Positions 1-5,329 are shown, counted from the first letter of the stretch. The stretch is 15,142 nt of DNA from an uncultured Collinsella sp. (GCA_900551605.1 URWS01000004.1:1-15142), one strand, 5' to 3'. Notes: generated by a model from the letters alone, not told the origin. Numbers and translations: made by a program.

Positions 1-60
1 CGCGAAGTCTCCCGCGGCGAACGCCGCCGCGGCCAGCGCGGCCGCCGCCTGCCACCTCAT
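1..60 (-). CDS. Start of a membrane protein (partial, runs off left edge)
   Basis: Only the first 20 codons lie in the window. They read MRWQAAAALAAAAFAAG and then GDFA, a short basic start followed by an Ala-rich hydrophobic stretch typical of a membrane segment or signal anchor. The ATG (58-60) overlaps the TGA of the upstream gene (57-59) as ATGA, the classic arrangement for translational coupling. In elements of the Tn1549/pCF10 type the gene after the PcfB-like protein is usually the VirD4/TraG coupling ATPase, which begins with N-terminal membrane segments. That identity is inferred from position only; 20 residues cannot prove it, and a small PrgI-like membrane protein is equally possible. 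Confidence 0.55.
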   Translation of the reverse strand, partial: MRWQAAAALAAAAFAAGDFA

Positions 61-608
61 CTCTCGGGCCCCTCGATCTGGCGCGGGCCGCGGTCCCGGC
101 CGATGCCCTGGCTGTGGGCCCTCGACGCCTCGCGCGCCCGCTCGGCGCGCTCCGCCAGCCGCTCGGGCGCCTGGCGCCTCTCGGCTATCTCGGAGAGCCG
201 CTCCCTTGCGCGATCGGCGGCCTTGCCCGTCTCTTGCTCCAGCTGGCGGAAGGCCTCGTCGACCTCGGGGGCGTCCTCCACCTTGAAGAGCAGCCAGTCG
301 CGGCCCTCGCCGGGGATGATGTGGTGCTCGACCGACGCGGCGCGCAGCTTGTCGGAGACGACCTCCTTGATCGTCGCGTACTCGGGAAGCCCAGAGAGCT
401 CCTCGAGGCTGAGCTTCGCGTAGGTCGGCGCGCCGTCGGCCGCGATGGCCTCGGCGCGCCCGCCGGCGATGGTCCCGCGGATTCCCGCGAGGCGCTCGGA
501 GAGCTCCCTCGCGCTGCGCGCCATTGCCTCGGCGCCGGCCTCCTGGCCGATTCTCAGCATCCAGTCGAGCAGCTTGCCGCCCGCCTCGTCCCCGTAGTCG
601 CTCGCCAT
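57..608 (-). CDS. PcfB/DUF3801-like conjugation protein (tentative)
   Basis: 183 aa, soluble, highly charged. The start at 608 is chosen because GGGAGG sits 6-7 nt upstream and recognisable protein begins there; the same frame is open much further upstream, but that stretch is the antisense shadow of other genes. Residues 10-45 form an amphipathic Ala/Glu/Arg helix. Residues 64-125 (YAKLSLEELSGL, then DKLRAASVEHHII, then WLLFKVEDAPEVDEAF) have the alternating pattern of DUF3801, the family of PcfB, an accessory factor that works with the coupling ATPase PcfC in pCF10 transfer. From about residue 125 to the end the chain is Arg/Glu/Ala-rich, probably coiled coil or disordered, and contains AREASRAH at 158-165, also present in the tail of the preceding protein. 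It is translationally coupled to the next gene and sits just below an intrinsic terminator (635-656). The family call is from memory of the pattern and is moderate. Confidence 0.55.
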   Translation of the reverse strand: MASDYGDEAGGKLLDWMLRIGQEAGAEAMARSARELSERLAGIRGTIAGGRAEAIAADGAPTYAKLSLEELSGLPEYATIKEVVSDKLRAASVEHHIIPGEGRDWLLFKVEDAPEVDEAFRQLEQETGKAADRARERLSEIAERRQAPERLAERAERAREASRAHSQGIGRDRGPRQIEGPER

Positions 609-634
609 CCCGCGCCTCCCTTCCAGTCGAGATG

Positions 635-656
635 AAAAAGGGCGCCTTCGCGCCCC
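635..656 (-). terminator. Intrinsic terminator in front of the transfer genes
   Basis: On the minus strand GGGCGC, a GAAG loop and GCGCCC are followed at once by TTTTT, a textbook Rho-independent terminator. It lies 9 nt after the stop of the gene at 665-1198 and ends about 26 nt before the ATG at 608, leaving no room for a promoter between it and the PcfB-like gene. Transcription of that gene must therefore read through or start upstream. Confidence 0.85.
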
Positions 657-664
657 GGTCGTCC

Positions 665-1198
665 CTATTCGGCCCCGACGGCCCTCTCGCGCGCCATTGG
701 GGCGCGGGCTTCCTGCCCGGCGTGCGCGCGGCTCGCCTCGCGGGCGGACGCGGCGCGCTGCGCCAGCGGCTCGGGAGCCTTCTCGTGCAGATGGGCCCAC
801 TCGCCGCTGCGGCACTGCTCCGGCGTCGCCTCGCACATGTCGCGCATGGCGCGCTCGAACCGCTCGGGCTCCTGGGCGATGGCGCCGAAGCTCCAGCTCT
901 CGAAGCCGGTCCACGCGTCGCCGTCGCGCTTGAGCGTCCACCACTCGTCGCCGCCGTTCACCTGCTGGATGAACGCGAGGTCGCGGTAGCAGAACCCCTG
1001 GCGTATGGCCCAGTTGCCCGAGCCGAGCGCCTCGCGGAGCCTGTCGACGCTGTCCGTGCGGGAGAACTCGTAGGGGTACTCCTCGAGGAACGGGTCGTCC
1101 TGCCAGTCGAAGCCGCCGACCTTGAGCCAGCCGTTCTCCTGGCACTTCTCCACGAGCCCGTCGTGCTCGCGGCCGGTTATCCTCTCGAAGCCGTCCAT
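665..1198 (-). CDS. Unrecognised Trp-rich accessory protein of the element
   Basis: 177 aa; I do not recognise the family. The ATG at 1198 has GGAGG 4-5 nt upstream, and the frame above it is non-coding leader. Residues 1-145 look globular and rich in aromatics (ENGWLKVGGFDWQDDPFLEE, then GNWAIRQGFCYRD, then DEWWTLKRDGDAWTGFESW). This is a compact alpha/beta pattern without signal peptide or membrane segment and without obvious catalytic motifs. Residues 146-177 are a low-complexity Ala/Glu/Arg tail containing AREASRAH (152-159), which recurs in the neighbouring PcfB-like protein. It is preceded by a 200-nt leader carrying a 38-bp repeat shared with the excisionase leader, and followed by an intrinsic terminator. 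By position it is probably a small accessory or immunity-type protein of the conjugative element, but no function is claimed. Confidence 0.75.
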   Translation of the reverse strand: MDGFERITGREHDGLVEKCQENGWLKVGGFDWQDDPFLEEYPYEFSRTDSVDRLREALGSGNWAIRQGFCYRDLAFIQQVNGGDEWWTLKRDGDAWTGFESWSFGAIAQEPERFERAMRDMCEATPEQCRSGEWAHLHEKAPEPLAQRAASAREASRAHAGQEARAPMARERAVGAE

Positions 1199-1348
1199 GG
1201 GCCCTCCGCCTTTCGTTTGTTGCTTGGCGGGCGGCGTCCTCGCGATGGGGGCACGGTGCGAGTCGGAGCAGGCGTGCGTGCCGGCGCGTCGGCGCCGCCC
1301 AAGACGTGTATAGCGATTTCGATTGCGGCGGCGACCGGGGCCGCCCGC

Positions 1349-1386
1349 GATGGGTCGAGCTGGGTCGAGCCGTCCGCGCCTCCACG
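1349..1386 (-). repeat. 38-bp leader repeat, copy A
   Basis: This 38-bp segment matches 3387-3424 at 32 of 38 positions without gaps and in the same orientation. On the plus strand it holds a tandem TGGGTCGAGC pair (1351-1370) and ends in GCCTCCACG. It lies just below the stop of the helicase-loader gene and about 150 nt above the start of the gene at 665-1198, so it is part of that gene's leader. Confidence 0.8.
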
Positions 1387-1399
1387 GGAAGCGCACAAG

Positions 1400-2188
1400 C
1401 TAGCCGAGCCGGCGCCTGTCCCTTCCGCCCAGGTAGACGGGCCTGCAGGTCTGGGAGATCCTGCTCGCGATCGCCTCTGCCGTTACGCGCTCGCCGCGCC
1501 TCGCGAGCCTGTCCGCCAGCGCGCCCGGCGCGTAGTTCGACGTGACGATGGTCGGGCGCATGTCCTCGTAGCGCGCGTCGAGCACGCTGAACACGGTGCC
1601 GACGGACCATTCCGTCGCGTCCTCCTTGCCGAGGTCGTCGAGCACGAGGACGTCGCACTTGGCGTACCGCGCGACGGCCGCCTCGGTGCCGCCCTCGTCG
1701 AACGTGGCCTTCACGCGCTCGAGCATGCCCTTGGCCGTCGTGAAGGCGACGTCGTAGCCGGCCTCGGCGAACAGCCTGGCCATGGCGGAGGCGGCGTGCG
1801 TCTTTCCGGCGCCGACGCCCCCGTGTATGTAGAGCCCGGCGCCCCCGTTGCCGGCGAACGAGGCGATGTACTCGGCGAACTCGGGGCGGTCGGCCTCGGC
1901 GGCCCAGTAGCGCCTGGGGATGCCCGCGCGCGCGAGCGCCTTCTCCCGGCGGGCGGCCTCCTCCTTGGCGGCGAGGGCCGCGCGCCTTCGCGCCTCGGCC
2001 TCCCGCTCGCTGGTTGCGCCCTCGCACGGGCAGGGGGCGCTGGAGACCCAGGCGACCCTGCCCGCCAGCGCTGCGCCGAGCGGTTCGAGGGCGGCGCCGC
2101 AGTGCGGGCACGCCCTCGGCTCCGGCTCGTCGAAGGAGAGCCCGGCGGCCCGGGCCTGCTCCAGGGTGATGAGTCCCGCTCGGTCCAT
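1400..2188 (-). CDS. DnaC/IstB-type AAA+ helicase loader
   Basis: 262 aa. The ATG at 2188 has GGAAGGGG about 7 nt upstream; the open frame continues above it, but that part overlaps the preceding gene. Residues 27-55 carry CPHC and CPC, a likely small zinc-binding motif before the ATPase core. The core has Walker A GGVGAGKT (123-130), Walker B LVLDDLG (181-187), sensor-like TIVTSN (213-218) and ASRI (241-244), in the usual DnaC/DnaI order. Such proteins load the replicative helicase onto origin DNA in the cytoplasm; in mobile elements they partner an initiator that binds the element's own origin. The initiator gene ends 14 nt upstream (2203), so the two are almost certainly co-transcribed. 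IstB proteins of IS21 share the fold, but no transposase is adjacent and the N-terminal Cys motif favours a replication role. Confidence 0.85.
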   Translation of the reverse strand: MDRAGLITLEQARAAGLSFDEPEPRACPHCGAALEPLGAALAGRVAWVSSAPCPCEGATSEREAEARRRAALAAKEEAARREKALARAGIPRRYWAAEADRPEFAEYIASFAGNGGAGLYIHGGVGAGKTHAASAMARLFAEAGYDVAFTTAKGMLERVKATFDEGGTEAAVARYAKCDVLVLDDLGKEDATEWSVGTVFSVLDARYEDMRPTIVTSNYAPGALADRLARRGERVTAEAIASRISQTCRPVYLGGRDRRRLG

Positions 2189-2202
2189 CGGGCGCCCCTT
2201 CC

Positions 2203-2718
2203 TTATCTTCTGAAGTCCTTGTTGTCCCTTTTGCTTATTGGGTGGCATATCGTCAGGGGTTTCCCTGTCATTTCGTCAGGGGTTCGGGCTGCGAGCCCTG
2301 ACGGTTCGTCACCCTTGTTCGCGGCGAACCCTGTCATTTCGTCACCCTTTCGCGCCGGGAACCCTGACGAATCGTCAGGGGTTGCCAACGCTCCGGGCGG
2401 CAGCCTCTCGCGCACGATGCGGTATCGCTTGGTGGCATGCCCGCGCGCCGGGGCGTGCACGCCGCACTCCTCGATGAGGCCCTGGTCGAGCAGGTTGCGG
2501 ATGGCGCGGTGGACGCTGCGCTCCTGCACGTTGAGGAATCGGGCCAGGCCGCCCTTGCTCTCGAAGTAGCCGCACCCGGCGTCGCAGAAGCCGAAGATGC
2601 GCGCGTAGACGAGCAGGGGAAGGCCTGAGAGGCCGAGGTCCGCCATCATGAAGTGCCGTACCGTCGCGAACTCGCGCGGGGAGGGGCCGTCGCGCCCCCT
2701 CGGGCCTGCGGCCGCCAT
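2203..2718 (-). CDS. HTH replication initiator with 11-residue tandem repeats
   Basis: 171 aa. The ATG at 2718 has AAGAAGGGG about 9 nt upstream and lies 4 nt from the stop of the previous gene. Residues 15-105 form a winged helix-turn-helix (FATVRHFMMADLGLSGLPLL, then GGLARFLNVQERSVHRAIRN), of the HTH_36/DnaD-like sort used by phage and element initiators. Residues 113-156 are four consecutive 11-residue repeats: TPDDSSGFPAR, KGDEMTGFAAN, KGDEPSGLAAR and TPDEMTGKPLT. The DNA encoding them forms 33-bp iterons with a dyad core (2263-2380). The basic end KRDNKDFRR could contact DNA or the loader. Placement directly before a DnaC-type loader supports a role in starting replication of the excised element. 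Function is inferred from domain and context. Confidence 0.75.
   Translation of the reverse strand: MAAAGPRGRDGPSPREFATVRHFMMADLGLSGLPLLVYARIFGFCDAGCGYFESKGGLARFLNVQERSVHRAIRNLLDQGLIEECGVHAPARGHATKRYRIVRERLPPGALATPDDSSGFPARKGDEMTGFAANKGDEPSGLAARTPDEMTGKPLTICHPISKRDNKDFRR
2263..2380. repeat. Four 33-bp iterons with dyad cores (candidate origin)
   Basis: Four 19-bp cores start at 2263, 2296, 2329 and 2362, exactly 33 bp apart. They are CCCTGTCATTTCGTCAGGG, CCCTGACGGTTCGTCACCC, CCCTGTCATTTCGTCACCC and CCCTGACGAATCGTCAGGG. The last is a perfect palindrome with 9-bp arms around one base; the others are imperfect versions. A half-site ATCGTCAGGG follows at 2249-2258, off the 33-bp period. The array sits inside the initiator gene, as in lambda-type origins within O. 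Confidence 0.8.
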
Positions 2719-2722
2719 GGCG

Positions 2723-2971
2723 CTAGCCCCTTCTTGGCGAGCCGACGACGCTGTTGCGCTCGACCCATGCGACGAGCTCGTCGTGCAGCACGATGCCGTC
2801 GCGCGTCTTGCCGCCGATGTAGCGGATCGGGAACGGGTCGTCGCGGTCCTTGGCGAGCCGGTACATGGCGTCGCGGCTGATGCGCAGCATCGCGCACGCC
2901 TCGTCGGCGCCGAATATCGCGTTTGTCGATGCGATGAGCCTCACCTGGCTCCTGCTAGTGCTCTTGGTCAT
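2723..2971 (-). CDS. Small excisionase/AlpA-type HTH DNA-binding protein
   Basis: 82 aa. A MerR-like helix-turn-helix lies at about residues 19-70 (ADEACAMLRISRDAMYRLAK, then DPFPIRYIGGKTRDGIVLHD, then ELVAWVERN), the layout of excisionase-family HTH_17/AlpA proteins: a recognition helix, then a short wing with a basic strand, then a closing helix. Such proteins bend DNA at attachment sites to favour excision, or act as small transcriptional regulators. It ends 4 nt before the initiator gene, so it belongs to the same transcript and may control it. A second protein of the same kind lies 78 nt upstream. The start at 2971 has a weak GAGG-like site about 7 nt upstream and a stronger AAAGGAG somewhat further away. 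Confidence 0.75.
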   Translation of the reverse strand: MTKSTSRSQVRLIASTNAIFGADEACAMLRISRDAMYRLAKDRDDPFPIRYIGGKTRDGIVLHDELVAWVERNSVVGSPRRG

Positions 2972-3049
2972 GGTCGTCCTCGAGCTCCTTTCGTATCGAG
3001 GCTCCCTCGCGTGCCCGGCCGCGGGCGGCTCCCGGGGCGGTCGCCGCCG

Positions 3050-3268
3050 TCATTTCCTGCCGCTCCTCGACTCGATGTAGGCGTCCACTGACGCCCTCGA
3101 AACCAGGAGCTTCCTGCCGAGCCTGTACGAGTCGATCTCTCCCGACCAGATGAGGTCGTACGCCTTGTTTCGGCTCGCCCTCATGTACTGCTGCATCTCG
3201 ATCGCCGTCATCCATTCGTCGCGGCCCTGGTTGTTCTCGGGCGCGGCGCATTCGGCTGTGCGTGCCAT
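3050..3268 (-). CDS. Excisionase-family HTH protein
   Basis: 72 aa. The start at 3268 is fixed by GGAGG five nt upstream; nine more codons are open above but without a site. Residues 18-70 match the excisionase HTH_17 pattern: MTAIEMQQYMRASRNKAYDL, then SGEIDSYRLGRKLLVSRASV, then DAYIES. The first helix pair, the G-R-K-L-x-V-S wing and the terminal DAYI helix are all visible. The likely role is accessory factor for excision of the element or a regulator of its leftward operon. It is the first gene of that operon, and its roughly 120-nt leader contains the second copy of the 38-bp repeat. No integrase is in view, so the link to excision is from family knowledge. Confidence 0.8.
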   Translation of the reverse strand: MARTAECAAPENNQGRDEWMTAIEMQQYMRASRNKAYDLIWSGEIDSYRLGRKLLVSRASVDAYIESRSGRK

Positions 3269-3386
3269 GGTTCCTCCAATCTTCCCGTGCGGCACCGTGC
3301 GGGCACACCGCGCGGCACAGTGTCCCTTTTCGTCTGCGCGACGATTGAACCGCCTGCTGGCGCATCGCGCGCATGACGGGAACGGA

Positions 3387-3424
3387 GACGGGTCGAGGTG
3401 GGTCGAGCTGGTCGGGCCTCCACG
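3387..3424 (-). repeat. 38-bp leader repeat, copy B
   Basis: This matches copy A (1349-1386) at 32 of 38 positions. On the plus strand it has two GGGTCGAG units and the same GCCTCCACG end. It lies about 120 nt above the excisionase start (3268). In both copies the minus strand reads in one frame as W-R-x-x-x-L-D-P-x-R-P a few codons after an ATG (3434) or GTG (1396). Confidence 0.8.
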
Positions 3425-3444
3425 AAACGGCCATGAGCCGCGTG

Positions 3445-3463
3445 GCTTAGCTCTCAGCTAAGT
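3445..3463. other. Short perfect hairpin
   Basis: CTTAGCT, CTC, AGCTAAG on the plus strand forms a perfect 7-bp stem with a 3-nt loop, about 16 nt below the terminator at 3466-3496 in the leftward direction. It may be a stabilising stem or an alternative partner in an attenuator. No T-run follows it. Confidence 0.5.
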
Positions 3464-3465
3464 CC

Positions 3466-3496
3466 CTGAAAAGTAAAAGGCGCCCATGCGGGCGCC
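3466..3496 (-). terminator. Leftward intrinsic terminator
   Basis: On the minus strand GGCGCCC, GCAT loop and GGGCGCC (3496-3479) are followed by TTTTACTTTT. It would end transcripts coming from about 3900-4400, or act as an attenuator before the element operon that begins at 3268. Confidence 0.8.
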
Positions 3497-3912
3497 TGCC
3501 TAGGAGCGATGTTCGTTCGGTTGTGGTTGGAATGCTTCTCTTCCGCGGTGCTGTCGTCCGGGGTCCGGCATCTGTCGTTCGCCTCTTCTGTCGTGTTTGA
3601 TGTTGTGTGTTATGCGAGCGACCTTGCGCGGGCCTGCCGGCCCGTTGCCCCAGGTGCACCCGGGTAAATGGTACCCATCCGTTGGAACATGGACATCGCG
3701 GGAGGGCTGTTTGGGCAAGCTAGGATGGATGAGCGGCGGGGTTCTAAATGCAATAATTCGAGCTAAAGGGCCTTGTACTCTCTTTTGTAAAACGCGAGGG
3801 TGCAATAAACTCGACGATCCCCCTGAACCTTTTCTGAACGAATCAGCTCTTAGGCGGTATGACGCGACACGCATCGGTAGTGCTCGGACTGGGTTAGTCA
3901 TCGAGTGGGTAT

Positions 3913-3939
3913 AGAACATACGTTCTGTATAACGTTATA
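3913..3939. promoter_or_regulatory. LexA-box-like site plus adjacent 12-bp palindrome
   Basis: AGAACATACGTTCT (3913-3926) fits the core of the Gram-positive LexA/DinR box, GAAC-N4-GTTC, with the favoured ATAC centre. One base later TATAACGTTATA (3928-3939) is a perfect 12-bp palindrome. Together they look like an operator region; which gene they serve is not clear, since the flanking gene-free stretch separates them from both neighbours. Confidence 0.5.
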
Positions 3940-3949
3940 GCACCAGGTG

Positions 3950-3981
3950 GCAGGCGTAGTTTCAATCGAAGCTACGCCTGC
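3950..3981 (-). terminator. Hairpin after yjdF, possible terminator
   Basis: GCAGGCGTAG (3950-3959) and CTACGCCTGC (3972-3981) form a perfect 10-bp stem with a 12-nt loop, 25 nt beyond the yjdF stop. The position suits a terminator, but no T-run follows on the minus strand, so the call is weak. Confidence 0.4.
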
Positions 3982-4006
3982 TGCTATATATGGGTCGATG
4001 GCGGTA

Positions 4007-4426
4007 TCAATGACCGCGATGCTTCTGTTTGCGCTTCAGTTTTCGCTGCTCGAAGCGCGCCTCCGCCTCATCCGCTCGACGCTGGCTTCTTGCTTGAGCC
4101 GATTCCCGCTTCATCGTCTCCCGCTGATTCGCGAGCGCCTGCTGCGCCTTGGTGCTCATCGCCGGCTGCTTGAGGGCTTTCGCCGCCTCGCGGGCGCGTC
4201 TCTTGGGGTTCTTCGCGGGCTCGCTCGCCTCGGACGGATCGTCACCGAAGAACGCGAGCTTCGCCCATTTGCTTGTAACGAATCGCAGGATCTCCTCATC
4301 GGACGGTTCTGCGCCGAAGACGATGCGGGCGACGCCGTACCCTCCGTCCTCGACATGCTCCGCCAGCCCGACCCAGAATTGGCCGTCGTGATATACGGTC
4401 AGGGTGGACGACACGCTGATCTGCAT
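4007..4426 (-). CDS. yjdF: YjdF family protein (DUF2992)
   Basis: 139 aa. The ATG at 4426 has a strong AAAGGAGG about 8 nt upstream. The chain matches the YjdF/DUF2992 pattern I know from Bacillus and Clostridia: a beta-rich start (LTVYHDGQFWVGLAEH, residues 9-24), ARIVFGAEPSDEEILRFV (33-50), the conserved NPKRRAREAAKA and STKAQQALAN segments (73-100), and a very basic C-terminal helix ending KRKQKHRGH. The molecular role is unknown. The gene is usually controlled by the yjdF RNA, which responds to azaaromatic compounds, so it is thought to help with toxic heteroaromatics. It diverges from a flavodoxin-fold oxidoreductase gene, which fits a detoxification pair. A structured leader with an anti-Shine-Dalgarno segment lies directly upstream. 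Confidence 0.9.
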   Translation of the reverse strand: MQISVSSTLTVYHDGQFWVGLAEHVEDGGYGVARIVFGAEPSDEEILRFVTSKWAKLAFFGDDPSEASEPAKNPKRRAREAAKALKQPAMSTKAQQALANQRETMKRESAQARSQRRADEAEARFEQRKLKRKQKHRGH

Positions 4427-4530
4427 GGCTGGTTCCTCCTTTATGTAGATGACCATGCAGAGAAGGGACAACCAAGGAGGCAGGTTACTGATGCGGACAT
4501 CCGCACGCCCACGACTACCCGACGGGGACT
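4427..4530 (-). promoter_or_regulatory. Probable yjdF riboswitch leader with SD sequestration
   Basis: The roughly 100-nt leader of yjdF is rich in complementary segments. On the minus strand CCTCCTT (4480-4474) is the exact complement of AAGGAGG in the ribosome binding site (4441-4435), so pairing would hide the start of yjdF. The same CCTCCTT lies in the loop of a small AACC/GGTT hairpin, and GCGGATGTCCGC upstream can form another stem. yjdF genes are typically preceded by the azaaromatic-binding yjdF RNA; the assignment here rests on gene identity and this architecture, not on matching the full consensus. Confidence 0.6.
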
Positions 4531-4533
4531 GTG

Positions 4534-4562
4534 TTTATATCTCTGATGGTTGGATTGTTGCA
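4534..4562 (-). promoter_or_regulatory. Candidate yjdF promoter
   Basis: On the minus strand TATAAA (4539-4534) is a good -10 box, with a poor -35 candidate TGCAAC 17 nt upstream (4562-4557). A start near 4527 would give a leader of about 100 nt, matching the riboswitch length. Confidence 0.4.
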
Positions 4563-4640
4563 TGAGCGAATGCACGTCGACCTCGCTGCTGGCATGGTGC
4601 GATCGGGGGTTCACTCCTCGACGCATACTTTTTCATATTG

Positions 4641-4691
4641 CCTTCCCGGTTTCGAATCTTTAATTAAATTCGAGTTTCGAAACCAGGAAGG
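4641..4691. repeat. 16-bp inverted repeat, candidate operator
   Basis: CCTTCCCGGTTTCGAA (4641-4656) and TTCGAAACCAGGAAGG (4676-4691) are inverted repeats with one mismatch in 16, around an AT-rich 19-nt centre containing TTTAATTAAATT. No T-run follows either arm, so it is not a terminator; it looks like a regulator binding site or a recombination end in the yjdF/oxidoreductase intergenic region. Confidence 0.6.
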
Positions 4692-4798
4692 GGAACACGA
4701 ACGAAAGACGTGATCTGCAGGCGATTGAATAACTCCATCCGTTTTGGTTACAACAAAAAACGTGCCGCGCGCCTGCGGCATGAAGGAGGGAGATTTCT

Positions 4799-5329
4799 AT
4801 GAATATCGTTGTGTTGAGCGGCAGTCCACGTAAGGGCGCCAATACCGACACCATGGTCGAGGCGTTTGCCGAGACCGCGCGTGAGGCCGGCCATACGGTC
4901 GAGGTCGTCCGCGTTGCCAGCAAGAAGATCGCTGGTTGCCTGGGATGCCAGTACTGCTTTGCTCACGAGGGCGCCTGTGTGCAGAAGGACGACATGGCCG
5001 GCGTGATCGAGTCGCTGAAAGACGCCGACATGGTCGTTTTCGCTTCGCCTATCTACTGGTTCGATATTACCGCGCAGGAGAAAGCCGCCATCGACCGCCT
5101 GTACGCCTTCGGTGCTACGGGATTCCCGTTCACCAAGACGGCCCTTTTGCTCGATAGCCACAGCGAGGGCGTCTATGATGCTGCGATCGCCATGTACAAG
5201 TCCACATGCGCATACTGCAAGTGGGAGGACCAAGGCATTGTCACCATCAGCGGTATGAGCGAGCGCGACAGCATGGCCTCCTCGCCCAAGTTGGAAGAGG
5301 TGCGAGAGCTCGCTCGCAAGCTGGCCTAA
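4799..5329 (+). CDS. Flavodoxin-fold NAD(P)H oxidoreductase, iron-sulfur flavoprotein-like
   Basis: 176 aa. The ATG at 4799 follows AAGGAGGGAG closely; a small GC hairpin (4763-4780) lies just before that site. The N-terminus MNIVVLSGSPRKGANTDTM (residues 1-19) is the FMN-phosphate loop of the flavodoxin_2/FMN_red family. Cysteines at 47, 50, 53 and 60 (CLGCQYCFAHEGAC) give CX2CX2CX6C followed by DDM, the compact motif of iron-sulfur flavoproteins that can hold a 4Fe-4S cluster. SPIYWFDITAQEKAAIDR (83-100) is the conserved second flavin-site segment. A further CAYC pair lies near the C-terminal third. It probably moves electrons from NAD(P)H or ferredoxin to a small oxidised substrate such as a quinone or nitroaromatic in the cytoplasm. 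Whether a cluster is bound cannot be told from sequence. It is monocistronic and divergent from yjdF. Confidence 0.85.
   Translation: MNIVVLSGSPRKGANTDTMVEAFAETAREAGHTVEVVRVASKKIAGCLGCQYCFAHEGACVQKDDMAGVIESLKDADMVVFASPIYWFDITAQEKAAIDRLYAFGATGFPFTKTALLLDSHSEGVYDAAIAMYKSTCAYCKWEDQGIVTISGMSERDSMASSPKLEEVRELARKLA

Larger units (their letters stand above)
3269..4006. other. Gene-free stretch: element leader or junction
   Basis: About 740 nt without a convincing gene. It holds the 38-bp repeat copy B, two hairpins at 3445-3496 (one a terminator), a weaker RNA-type stem at 3773-3805, a LexA-like box and a 12-bp palindrome at 3913-3939, and a 10-bp-arm hairpin at 3950-3981. Open frames exist on both strands (for example 3500-3919 minus and 3597-3914 plus), but they have no ribosome binding site and no recognisable protein. 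Base composition falls from very GC-rich to moderate across about 3500-3750, which may mark the element boundary. Confidence 0.5.

Noticed and set aside
609..2111. Upstream extension of the PcfB-like gene's frame
   Set aside because: The extension is extremely Arg-rich, overlaps two better genes on the same strand and would need to read through their starts; the GGGAGG-ATG at 608 is convincing.
524..2569. Very long rightward open frame across the leftward element genes
   Set aside because: GC-rich DNA leaves antisense frames open. The product is Arg/Ala/Gly/Leu-rich with no domain, and the opposite strand has recognisable proteins with good ribosome sites.
3500..3919. 139-codon leftward frame (and 3597-3914 rightward) in the gene-free region
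   Set aside because: No ribosome binding site, no recognisable domain, and composition unlike a protein; the leftward frame would start inside the LexA-like box.
4531..4713. Small rightward frame between yjdF and the oxidoreductase
   Set aside because: It overlaps the yjdF promoter/leader and the inverted repeat, with no ribosome site.
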